DNA from: Labia minor
Taxonomy: Eukaryota; Arthropoda; Insecta; Dermaptera; Spongiphoridae
Length of the DNA stretch: 64,000 nucleotides
Assembly: GCA_963082975.1 (NCBI GenBank)
Contig: OY720344.1
Location: 27,129,172-27,193,171, forward strand
Direction: 5' to 3'
Shown here: positions 10,768 through 20,050 of the stretch, piece after piece
Numbering within the stretch: the first letter of the stretch is position 1
How the letters are laid out: each line of letters begins with the position of its first letter
Notes under the pieces: model-generated
What the model was told of the DNA's origin: nothing
What the model saw: only the letters and a program-made list of their open reading frames with translations
Database searches by the model: none
Made by a program: the position numbers and the translations under genes

Positions 10768-11100
10768 ATCGAAATAACCTTTATCCGATTCAGTCCAATT
10801 TTACCAACGTAAGACAAGCCGAATAATTCTTTTAGAATAAAAATCAGATGCTCGGGAATCCATAAAATCAACGAATTCGGTTGAGGAATAATCTGTGGGA
10901 GAGAAATCAGGAGAGTATGGTGAGTGCGACAGAACTTCGATTCCGATTGGTTTATTTTTTGGATGGTTAAAACCATTTATTACAGCTGTATGGCTAACGT
11001 TAAGATTTTGTGCGATATCTTGAAAAGTTTGAGATTACTCAGTTTCCACAAGTAACTTCCATTCATAAAAGAACATTTTGAAATTTGGCATAAACTTGAT
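10768..11100 (-). pseudogene. Mariner-like transposase relic, internally deleted
   Basis: On the minus strand a helix-turn-helix-like segment (TFQDIAQNLNVSHTAVIN, about 10985-11040) is followed almost directly by a C-terminal mariner segment (HSPYSPDFSPTDY, then IIRLVLRW and ESDKGYFD, about 10770-10930). In intact mariner transposases these regions are separated by most of the DD34D catalytic core, including the first two acidic residues. The core is missing here and several frame breaks occur. No terminal inverted repeats were identified. A dead cut-and-paste transposon, possibly a deletion derivative that once moved in trans. Confidence 0.6.
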
Positions 11101-12519
11101 AGGTAAAATGACATTTATTATAAATTTTTAATTAAATTCGATATTAATTGAATATTTAGAAAAATGCAGCCTTCCTTGCAACCTAATAAAAACCTAAATA
11201 AAAAGAAATCTTTCTGTCTAAATAAAAAAGAATTATATCTAATTATTATAATTGTATTGATTTATTTATTTATACTTTATATTATTTTTTTATGGAGTCA
11301 CTTATTTATTTGACTCAGATATAAATTAATATTATCAATAGATTTTAATTTCCAAAACACTGGCATATATAATGGCATGTTTTAATTTTAACATCTAATT
11401 TTAATTTCTAAATTTCATAATATTAAACATTTATTTTTTCTAAATTCCAATCTCCAACTGAACAATCAACACAAAATTAAATTCACAAATTTCATAATAC
11501 TAAAGAGATGAATATGTTTCATTAAAATAAATTAGAAATTACTAACGAATGACTTTATCTTCATTTTGAATGGATTGATAGAATGAGGTCAAGATCGTGT
11601 TCCATTGGCGCTGATCGAAGCAATTGTCCGGAATTGGAACAGCTAGAATTCGCCGTATATGTTTATATGAAGTTACAGGGGAGGAGATGAATAGAGCAAG
11701 AAAATAGAGAAGGAACTTTTTACAAGCAAACCCTGATGACGTCACGTTCTTCAAAAACAAACGCAAAGCATCCCCATGTCATTCGATCAGGTAACTGCTT
11801 ATGCAATGATGCGACGTGACTTTTCTTAAAAGAAACCTCGGATTAGATTTGCAGAACTCGATGAGTATACCCACACATGCATTTCAGATTTGAAAATTAT
11901 TCAATAAAATTTTTATTTAAATATATATATATATATATATATGTAAGATATAAGTAATTTAGGTATTTATGTAAAAATTCTCTAAATTTAATCCCATCCT
12001 TATTATTTATTAGTTTTCTTTTTTTTTATTCAGCTAAATACATAATATGGTATGTTATATTGGTATTTAATTTATTTTATTTATTAGAGTTTACATTAAA
12101 ATCTTTTAAAATTGTACATTTATACTATATATAAGATAGTACCTGGAACTCCGAGCTATCCCTCGTTTCTTTAACAGATTTAAACAATTTTTAAACTTTA
12201 TAAATTCTATAATATTTTAATTATTTATTAAAATTATTAAATGAGTTTCCTAAAAATGACACATCATAAATTTGTTTTCTAAATTGGTACAAATTAATTA
12301 AAATAACTCGATTTCCATTTCATGATGAAAAGAATATTCAAATTTACTAGATAAAATATTTGATCCTATATTATATATAGTGTATATATATGTTTTATTT
12401 AGATGTCTTCTGTTTTATATTTTTCAAAATAGTAATACCTTATAGAATGTTTCGACCAGGATCAAACCAATACAGATCGATTTTTTTATAAATATGATAT
12501 ATTGTATGAATTTAAAATA
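11101..12519. other. AT-rich DNA with a short GC-richer patch and a repeat D fragment
   Basis: Mostly AT-rich. About 11560-11880 is more balanced, with a 74-codon minus frame (11542-11766) without a domain. Around 12140-12165 the stretch ACCTGGAACTCCGAGCTATC resembles the repeat D start near 21862. An (AT)n run lies at 11921-11942. Confidence 0.5.
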
Positions 12520-13072
12520 AGTTGACCTGTGGCCAGGTCCGAACCGACCGACGGTTTGAAGTAAATTAATTTCCAGCTACAGAAACAATTTCAAATAATT
12601 TTAATATATCTATTAATGTAATAAAAAACAGATATGGATATAACATAAAATTTTTAATTTTATTTTATTTATAATATATATATGCAAGACCAGCCTATGA
12701 CGTCATGAATCGCTGGATGACGTCATATAATTTTAAATTAAGAAAAAACTAATAAAGATGATTTTTTCTCCAGGATAAAACCAATACAAAGTGCATGATT
12801 CGTGGTGATATGTAAAAAATCTCCTCATGTGAAATTTGGTGTGAAAATAACCCTTCCCTTCCTATCGTCGAAAGTTGATCAATTCATCATAATGATGCAT
12901 AAGGTAAATATACCAAATTTCATCAAAATCCGTTGTGCCGTTCAAGCTGTACACATCTATACGGACGGACAGACATCATGCTAAAAATACTTTTTTCTGT
13001 TAAGATATGTAAAAATCTCCACATGTGAAATTTGGTGTGAAAACAATACCTCCCTTACTATCGTCGGTCGGT
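12520..13072 (+). repeat. Dispersed repeat A, copy 1
   Basis: Begins with the dyad GACCTG-TGGC-CAGGTC, then ACCGACCGACG (12543-12553), and ends with CGTCGGTCGGT (13062-13072), the exact inverse. It is thus bounded by an 11-bp terminal inverted repeat. Inside are two TGACGTCA palindromes (12698-12705, 12718-12725) and an ACGGACGGACAGAC tract. Further copies lie at 36920-37546, 38600-39045 (minus), 45185-45613 (minus) and 55574-56142. No coding capacity: a non-autonomous repeat family. Confidence 0.65.
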
Positions 13073-13866
13073 ATAAAAATCCTTAGCAGAATAAATATCT
13101 CAAATATATATATATATATATATATACATAATTTTTGCTAGTTTAAAAAGATAATAAAATTATAAAGTTAACTAGTATGAAATAATCATATGAGAATTGT
13201 TCTGAAAATAGTTTTCAGTGTTGATTTATATTTTTTTCATATACTCCTACAACATCTATATATTAATTAATATTTGAATAATAATAATAATAATAATAAT
13301 AATATGAAAAATTTCTAGTTTATTATTCAAAAATTGTATAGAGATATAGTATGTATCATATAATATCTTTTTTTTAATTAAGAATCGGAGGATGAGCATT
13401 TTTTTATTATTATGTTATATGAGAAAGGAAACCGGTGGCAGTTTTATTATGATCCTTTTGCAGTTTTAGAGATGGTGAAATTTATCTTGTTTTTGATTTA
13501 GAGGTATTTCCCCGGCTTAAATTCTAAATCTTTCCCATTGAATGGCTTGGGTGTTGTTCAAGTTCCCTTCGATATATGCTGGTGATTACAAATAGAAGGG
13601 GGATTTAGGGGGAGGATTTAATTAAAGCTCCCGAGTCGAAAGACTGGATTGCTGCGGCTTCGATCTCCAGTCTTTCGCGCAATGGGTGCCAAACTCAATT
13701 CTTAGTGGGTGGGTTATAGAGGGGAATCTTAAATCAATAGAAACTTTTAATTATTTAAATATTAAAGAAATTTCACAATACTAGATATTATAATACATAT
13801 ATAATACATATATATAAATACATCTATAACATAAAAGTACTAGTACATATATATTATATGTATATA
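13073..13866. other. Microsatellites, then GC-richer unique DNA with a hairpin
   Basis: (AT)n at about 13100-13124 and (AAT)n at about 13277-13303. From 13430 to 13740 the sequence is near-balanced and looks single-copy. It contains a perfect 12-bp stem, CGAAAGACTGGA (13637-13648) with TCCAGTCTTTCG (13666-13677), around a 17-nt loop. No frame with a domain. Confidence 0.5.
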
Positions 13867-14217
13867 TGTAATATTACTCTATTATTTTGAATATTCCCCG
13901 CGCACCGATGGTGGCGCTCTGATTGGATAGAAAGAGAGGAGTTAAAATTTTTATTTTTGACAGATGTATTTGAGTTTGATTTGTGATATGATATTCCTAA
14001 AAGAATCTTGAAGAGGCAATATTTGGGTAAACAAAATATAATAAAAGGCTTTAAATGTTGTTTCTTCTGATTTTGCAGGTAATATTGTAATAAACTTTAT
14101 ATATTTTTTGTACCTTAATTATAATAATAAAAAGAACTTCTGATTTTGCAGATTGAAAACGCAATTAAGTCTTTTATTTCATATAAAACCCACTAAAATA
14201 GATAGATCATTATTATA
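13867..14217 (+). repeat. Left LTR of element 1
   Basis: Starts TGTAATATTAC; the shared sequence stops at 14217. It contains a 15-bp direct repeat CTTCTGATTTTGCAG at 14064-14078 and 14137-14151 and AATAAA-like signals (around 14088 and later). The GC-rich head (CCCCGCGCACCGATGG) contrasts with the AT-rich remainder. Confidence 0.85.
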
Positions 14218-14275
14218 AAACAACATTTTTGCCAAGATAAAATATAAATAAATAAAAATAATGGAAAAGCTAAGA

Positions 14276-14311
<36 letters not shown>

Positions 14312-14463
14312 ATGACTGAATATATATATAAATCAAAATAATTAATAATTAAGGTAAATAAAATAAATAATAAATAAAAATTGAAATAAATCAAAGTGGA
14401 ATTAAAATAAATAATAAATAAAATTAAAACTAAATAAATAAAAATACAAATAGAATCAAGCAT

Positions 14464-14700
14464 ATTTCATTAAAAGAAGATAATAAATGTTTAAAAGATG
14501 AAATAATTTCATTAAAAGAAGACATGAAAAAGGAATATAATAAAAGAAAAACGAGTGAATATAAATCATTAAACCAAGTAATCAATTTGCTGGTTTAAAA
14601 ATACAAATAGTGGGAATCTCAATAGAGATCAACTACATACTGCCAACCACTCAGAGTTAGAAGTCGAATTAAATGAAGGTAACCCAAAAATTTTATAGTG
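14464..14700 (+). pseudogene. Gag C-terminal / coiled-coil relic of element 1
   Basis: An open stretch with two copies of ISLKED about 16 residues apart (14466-14598) is rich in Lys and Glu and would form a coiled coil. A shifted frame (from about 14597) reads NLNRDQLHTANHSELEVEL and leads into the protease segment after a stop. In Gypsy elements the region just before the protease is the end of Gag. No zinc knuckle was found. Confidence 0.45.
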
Positions 14701-14805
14701 CCACCATTAATTAAAATCAAGTTACTATTAAATAACTCAACGGAAGTTACAGCAATTTATGACTCAGGAGCAAATGTGTCATTAATAAATTCGAAATTAT
14801 TGAAA

Positions 14806-14812
<7 letters not shown>
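14701..14812 (+). pseudogene. Aspartic protease, N-terminal half (element 1)
   Basis: The frame reads PLIKIKLLLNNSTEVTAIYD followed by SGANVSLINSKLLK, with the catalytic DSGA at 14761-14772, the Gypsy/retroviral-type active-site motif. The frame runs into a 22-nt A-run at 14803. The matching C-terminal half lies at 15076-15333, after about 250 bp of AT-rich non-coding sequence. The protease is thus split and presumably inactive unless the insert is removed. Confidence 0.65.
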
Positions 14813-14836
<24 letters not shown>

Positions 14837-15075
14837 CATATTTCTACATTAATAATATTCAATAATAAATTAAAAATAATTTTATTAATAATCATAATAA
14901 TACCCTTTAATTTAAAGCAAGTTAAAATTATAGTTTATATTTAACATTAAATGTGTTTTTCCTAAAGCAAATAAAATGAAGAAAATTGATTAAAATTATA
15001 TATAAAGTTTTATTTATAGTATGTATATGCATATAATAACATATTATATTAAAATAAAGATATGAATACAAAAAA

Positions 15076-15333
15076 TTGGTAATTGAAGTTAAAAAGAAAA
15101 AGAAATTATTGACATGTGATTTAAAATTAGTTAACTTGAGGACAATTAATGGTGAGAGGAAAACAGATGGAATGGTAAAATTAAAAATAAAGATTTATGA
15201 TATTGAGAAATACATGAATGTGTTCATCGTAGAAGATAGAAATTTTAGTTACGATTTTCTAATTGGACTAGACTGTATAAAGGGGTCCAAATTAAATCAA
15301 GATGAAAATTTAAAAAAATCACACAAAATATAA
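15076..15333 (+). pseudogene. Aspartic protease, C-terminal half (element 1)
   Basis: Reads LKLVNLRTINGERKTDG, KLKIKIYDIEKY and then DFLIGLDCI (15253-15279). The last is the hydrophobic-hydrophobic-Gly motif near the end of Gypsy proteases (compare the usual IIG-D pattern). The first frame codon is not an ATG in a convincing context, so this is a continuation of the 14701-14812 unit and not an independent gene. Confidence 0.6.
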
Positions 15334-15459
15334 ATTTAAAAAAAAAAAATTAAACAAATAAATTTTAATGAACATCTAAATACAAGTAATTTTGAAATTA
15401 CGTTAGATCACCTAAATATTAATCAACAATCAGAAAAAAAAAAAAAAAAAAAAAAAAAA

Positions 15460-15618
15460 TTTTTAATTGATACATATAAATCAATCTTTGCTAAAGACAA
15501 ATACGATATTGGAACTGTAAAAGATTACGAGGCACATATCGATCTAATGGTAGACGAATATTGTTCTAAACGTCCATACGGATGCACAATCGAAGATAAA
15601 AGAGAAAGAAGAAAATAA
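15460..15618 (+). pseudogene. Start of Gypsy reverse transcriptase (element 1)
   Basis: Directly after a 26-nt A-run the frame reads FLIDTYKSIFAKDKYDIGTV, then EAHIDLMVDEYCSKRPYGC and TIEDKRE. This is the segment between protease and the first RT motif in Gypsy Pol, where the proline/arginine-rich entry lies. It then passes through an A/G-rich junction (about 15595-15620) into coiled-coil coding sequence. The YxDD-type catalytic motif, RNase H and integrase are all absent. Confidence 0.65.
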
Positions 15619-15685
15619 TCATAAATTAAAGTATGAAGAATTGCTTCACCAACACAATATAATTCAAGAAAATATTCAATTACTT

Positions 15686-15720
<35 letters not shown>

Positions 15721-16209
15721 AACTTATTAATTAGATTAGAAGATGTGAATGGTAAGTGTGAAATAATAAATATAAATAATAAAGAACTTTCTGATTTCAC
15801 AGAAAAAGTTGATGACCTTGAAAAGGAAAACACTTTATTAACTAATAAACTAGATGAATTTAAAGAATATAGTGATGAATTGGAAGAAAACTTTAAACAA
15901 AAAGTATATGATTTGCAAAGAAACCTTAAAGTGTTACAAGAAGAAAAATATTATCTAGAAAAAATTGAAAAAATTACATGATGATTTGAACAAAATTACA
16001 TTAGAAAAAATTGAATTAGAAAATAAATATATCAACTTAAATAATGAAAACACAAAACATTTAGAACAGATTTTAAAATTAGAAGAATTAAATACTGAAT
16101 TAATGGAAGAAAAAAATAATCATTCGCAAGGTATACATGAAAAGATTGTGGATTTAGAAATTACAAATAATAACCTGTTACGAGACATTGAAGAATTTCA
16201 ATCATCTAT

Positions 16210-16250
<41 letters not shown>

Positions 16251-16285
16251 AAATAAATAAATATAATAATAATAGAAGAATATGA
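15619..16285 (+). pseudogene. Coiled-coil coding region of element 1
   Basis: Successive open segments encode long Glu/Lys/Leu/Asn-rich helices: EENNHKLKYEELL (15618-15686), then after a 33-nt A-run LEDVNGKCEIININNKELSD through DLEKENTLLTNKLDEF (to 15981), then a shifted frame ILKLEELNTELMEEKNN (15965-16213). The next A-run (16214-16248) breaks it again. Heptad-like spacing of Leu/Ile supports a coiled coil. The position after the RT start is foreign to normal Gypsy order. It may be a captured host coiled-coil gene or a displaced Gag segment. Confidence 0.45.
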
Positions 16286-16718
16286 AAATGTAAAACAAAA
16301 ACTTATTGATAACAAGGCTTTGATGTTACTAACGTATCAACTTATAATTCATTGCCTAAAAATCTTGAAAATAATTTAATTTCCGAAGATTTAGAAATTT
16401 TTAATCAATCCGACTTAATTTTAAACAGTACTTTCAATGTTTTGATGAGATGAAATTAAAAATAAATCTATTAAACGAACTAAAGAATTTTAAATTGGAT
16501 ATAAATCAAATTGATGAAAACAATAAACTATCTATCAATCAATTTAGATTAATCTTAAACGATTTAAACGATAAAAAAGCTAATATTGTGAGAGACCTTG
16601 ATACTATTAATCAACTTTACATGCAATTCAAAGAAGTGGAACAAAATGAAATCGAATATAAAGAAAAATATGATAATATTTTAATAGAAGAATTGAATAT
16701 AGAAAAAAAAAAAAAAAA
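16286..16718 (+). pseudogene. Second helical segment of element 1
   Basis: About 16450-16702 is open and reads KINLLNELKNFKLDINQID, SINQFRLILNDLNDKKANIV and QFKEVEQNEIEYKEKYDNIL. A shorter frame at about 16340-16440 (YNSLPKNLENNLISEDLEIF) precedes it with a stop between. An A-run of 16 (16703-16718) joins it to the charged repeat frame. No family recognised. Confidence 0.4.
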
Positions 16719-17612
16719 GAAGAGGTAGAAGTGCCAGAAAAAGAAGATAGATGTACCAGAAAAGAAAGAAGAGAAGATAGAAGAACCAGGAAAGAAGAAG
16801 AGAAGATAAAAGTACCAAAAAGGGAAGAAGAAAAAGAAGATGCTGAAGCTAAAGCAAGGAAAGGAAAAGAAGGAGCCGATTCTAAGGCAAAGAAAGAAAG
16901 AGAAGAAGCTGAAGCTAAAGCAAAGAAAGAAAAAGAAGATGCTGAAGCTAAAGCAAAGAAAGAAAAAGAAGATGCTGTAGCTAAAGCAAAGAAAGAAAAA
17001 GAAGAAGCTGAAGCTAAAGCAAGGAAAGGAAAAGAAGGAGCCGATTCTAAGGCAAAGAAAGAAAGAGAAGAAGCTGAAGCTAAAGCAAAGAAAGAAAAAG
17101 AAGATGCTGAAGCTAAAGCAAAGAAAGAAAAAGAAGATGCTGTAGCTAAAGCAAAGAAAGAAAAAGAAGAAGCTGAAGCTAAAGCAAGGAAAGGAAAAGA
17201 AGGAGCCGATTCTAAGGCAAAGAAAGAAAGAGAAGAAGCTGAAGCTAAAGCAAAGAAAGAAAAAGAAGATGCTGAAGCTAAAGCAAAGAAAGAAAAAGAA
17301 GATGCTGTAGCTAAAGCAAAGAAAGAAAAAGAAGAAGCCGAATTAAAGGCAAAGAAAGAAAAAGAAGAAGCCGATTCTAAGGCAAAGAAAGAAAAAGAAG
17401 AAGCCGATTCTAAGGCAAAGAAAGAAAAAGAAGAAGCCGAATTTAAGGCAAAGAAAGAAAAAGAAGAAGCCGATTCTAAGGCAAAGAAAGAAAAAGAAGA
17501 AGCCGAATTTAAGGAAAAGAAAGAAAAAGAAGAAGCCGAAGCTAAAACAAAGAAAGAAGAAGAAGATGCTGAAGCTAAAGGCAAAGAAAGAAAAAGAAGA
17601 AACAGAAACTGA
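16719..17612 (+). CDS. 11-residue Lys/Glu/Ala repeat protein (element 1)
   Basis: The frame is open from the A-run at 16703 to a stop at 17610-17612; there is no nearby ATG, so it must be the tail of a longer product or be expressed unconventionally. From about 16840 it is built of about 22 tandem 33-bp units (AEAKAKKEKED type). Five units form a 165-bp super-repeat present three times (offsets 16875, 17040, 17205). An 11-residue period is the hendecad of right-handed coiled coils, and the alternation of E and K also fits a single stable alpha-helix. A one-base insertion near 17580 shifts the final codons: the other frame would read ETETDPIVKYT. Function unknown; assembly scaffold or RNA-binding tail are guesses. 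Confidence 0.55.
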   Translation, partial: EEVEVPEKEDRCTRKERREDRRTRKEEEKIKVPKREEEKEDAEAKARKGKEGADSKAKKEREEAEAKAKKEKEDAEAKAKKEKEDAVAKAKKEKEEAEAKARKGKEGADSKAKKEREEAEAKAKKEKEDAEAKAKKEKEDAVAKAKKEKEEAEAKARKGKEGADSKAKKEREEAEAKAKKEKEDAEAKAKKEKEDAVAKAKKEKEEAELKAKKEKEEADSKAKKEKEEADSKAKKEKEEAEFKAKKEKEEADSKAKKEKEEAEFKEKKEKEEAEAKTKKEEEDAEAKGKERKRRNRN

Positions 17613-17661
17613 CCCCATTGTTAAATACACTTGATTCTTAATTCGAACTACGTTCTCCCTT

Positions 17662-17672
17662 AAGGGGGGAGA
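17662..17672 (+). promoter_or_regulatory. Polypurine tract of LTR element 1
   Basis: AAGGGGGGAGA immediately precedes the TG of the right LTR, the place and composition expected for plus-strand DNA priming in Gypsy elements. Confidence 0.8.
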
Positions 17673-18023
17673 TGTAATATTACTCTATTATTTTGAATAT
17701 TCCCCGCGCACCGATGGTGGCGCTCTGATTGGATAGAAAGAGAGGAGTTAAAATTTTTATTTTTGACAGATGTATTTGAGTTTGATTTGTGATATGATAT
17801 TCCTAAAAGAATCTTGAAGAGGCAATATTTGGGTAAACAAAATATAATAAAAGGCTTTAAATGTTGTTTCTTCTGATTTTGCAGGTAATATTGTAATAAA
17901 CTTTATATATTTTTTGTACCTTAATTATAATAATAAAAAGAACTTCTGATTTTGCAGATTGAAAACGCAATTAAGTCTTTTATTTCATATAAAACCCACT
18001 AAAATAGATAGATCATTATTATA
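17673..18023 (+). repeat. Right LTR of element 1
   Basis: Matches 13867-14217 without a visible difference. Beyond 18023 the sequence runs into (AT)n and then the duplicated block starting at 18051. Confidence 0.85.
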
Positions 18024-18050
18024 TATATATAACATAAAAGTATTTTATTT

Positions 18051-18865
18051 ATTATTATGTATTTTGTTTAAAGAAAAGACGTTAAATTTGTTTTTATATA
18101 GATATTGGATTGTCTTTTTCCCAATAAAGTATCGATTAGAAAAATAAATTGTCATAAAATGAAATTGAAATATATGAATGAATATACTTGAAAGTTATGT
18201 ATTAAGTTAAATTATTCATTTTTTAATTTAATGAAAAAAAAATCTGGAGTGTCTCCACTCGACTATCTCGCAATATGAATCGGATTAAATATCATATATT
18301 ATATTTAAATTAAAATTAATTAATTAAATTATAAATTAAAATTAATAAATAATATTTATTAAACCAGCGTATGATTGGCTCTTTGTTGATGGCACCACGT
18401 CACGTGTTTGTGTGTGAGATTTGCAGTGTTAAAAAATTAATTCTAGTACTTTCAGCGATCCAATCAAGCTGAAATTCTATATATAGCAGTTTTATACAAT
18501 TATTAATCATGTGAAAAATTATCAAACATATATTTTTATTTTTACGGTCACTTTAGAGGAAAAAAAATCAAAACGTTGTAAGTAATGACCCTCTTCCGGT
18601 TGAGATACATTTCTCAAAAGTTGATAGAAAACTACGAATTTTCAATAATGCCCATATACCAAATTTCATTATTCTAGCTCAAACCGTTTTTTCGTAATCT
18701 TGGTTACATACATACACACATAAACACACATACACATACACACACACACAGACATTTTTCTCAACCTTGGTGAAAATGATTCAGGAAAATGCAAAACGTA
18801 TAAAAACATCAAAATCTCAACATCAAAAATTTTCGTGATCGCAATACTATCTCTGGCGAGATAGT
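18051..18865 (+). repeat. Repeat B copy with upstream block (duplicated, Helentron-like)
   Basis: The repeat B body (18242-18865) starts with GAGTGTCTCCACTCGACTAT and ends in the perfect hairpin ACTATCTCTGGCGAGATAGT (18846-18865). A near-terminal short hairpin plus a related motif at the start (CGACTATCTCGC) resembles non-autonomous Helentrons, but no Rep/helicase is present to prove it. The block 18051-18241 upstream is shared with the inverted copy at 31634-32408. Confidence 0.6.
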
Positions 18866-18869
18866 AAAA

Positions 18870-19409
18870 AATCTGAGTGTCTCCACCGGACTATCTTGCA
18901 AATTTGAATTGGATTAATTAACATATATTATATTTAAATTAAATTAAATTAATTAATTTAAATTTAAAACCTTTACCTTATTTTTAAGTCAAAATTTAAA
19001 AAATTAATTCCTGTATTTTCAGCGAACCAATCAAGTTGAAATTCTATGTATAGCGATTTTATATAATTTTTAATCATGTGAAAAACTATCAAACATATAT
19101 CTTTATTTTTACGGTCAGTTTTGAGGGAAAAAAATGAAAACGTTATAGGTAATAAATAGCCCTCTTCCTAATGAGCTACATTTTTCAAAAGCTGATAGAA
19201 AACTAGGATTTTGAATAATCCCCGTGTACCAAATTTCATTATTCTAGCTCAAACCGTTTTTTCGAAATCTTGTCCACACACACACATACACACACAGACA
19301 TTTTTTTAACTTTAGTGAAAATGATCAAGCGCCTTCAAAACGTATAAAAATATCAAAATCTCGATATTGAAAATTTTCGTGATCGCAATACTATCTCTGG
19401 CGACATAGT
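18870..19409 (+). repeat. Repeat B, tandem second copy
   Basis: Starts four bases after the previous copy with GAGTGTCTCCACCGGACTAT and ends in a hairpin with one mismatch (19390-19409, ACTATCTCTGGCGACATAGT). Head-to-tail arrangement with different divergence between copies. Confidence 0.65.
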
Positions 19410-20050
19410 AATAATATGTTATTTTGTAATACAATAATGTTATATCAAATAGTCAAATTCTTATGAAACATATTTGTATATTATGTAAATTGTAATTGCA
19501 TATATACGTGTATTATAATTATGATAAAAGCAGAATTTCAATATTAAATAAGATATAAAAATAAGAGAGAGTATATCTATTTGGATTACTTTCATTTATA
19601 AAACCAAAAAGAAAATATATTTTTTTTTATAGTTTTTAATCTTCTTAATTATTTTGTTTGAAAAATATGATATGGTTTTATTTTTTATAATAAATATTTT
19701 AATTAAAATTTACTTTGAAAAGATAAAAGATTTGAGTAGCGCGAGAGAGATAAATTTAATATATCTATTTTATTCTTAACATGAATATTTCATAAAACCT
19801 TTATCTTGTAACATGTAGGTATACCATATTGTATGAAAGAGGAGGCATAGTCCTTTTGGAAATGTTATGTAGGATGTTTTCAATTACTAGAAGTCTCAAT
19901 ATATATATATATATATCATATATCGTTATTTTTATTCTCTAAAGAACCTACAGAATTTGCATTTTCTAAATTTATAAAATTATGTTAAAATATAACAGAA
20001 GTTGGTAAAATAAAGAATTATTTTACTAAAAATATATATAACTATCTATC
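19410..20050. other. AT-rich DNA, no gene seen
   Basis: AT-rich, with an (AT)n run at about 19899-19916; no frame or repeat recognised. Confidence 0.6.

Larger units (their letters stand above)
13867..18023 (+). mobile_element. LTR element 1: non-autonomous Gypsy derivative
   Basis: Two 351-bp direct repeats (13867-14217, 17673-18023) at a constant offset of 3806 with no difference seen. A purine tract AAGGGGGGAGA lies directly before the right LTR, and LTRs start with TG. The interior has pieces of a Gypsy polyprotein: Gag end, protease in two halves, first part of RT. These are followed by coiled-coil frames and an 11-residue repeat frame. Most of RT, and all of RNase H and integrase, are absent. 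Six A-runs of 16-35 nt separate the coding pieces. Identical LTRs imply recent transposition in trans. Flanks are AT-rich, so a target-site duplication cannot be fixed. I saw no clear primer binding site. Confidence 0.8.

Noticed and set aside
16628..17584. 318-codon Ser/Phe/Ala-rich minus frame
   Set aside because: Antisense shadow of the Lys/Glu repeat frame; the repeat leaves all frames open.
18700..18750. CA-rich run as a CRISPR-like or tandem array
   Set aside because: Simple ACAC repeat inside repeat B, no spacer structure.
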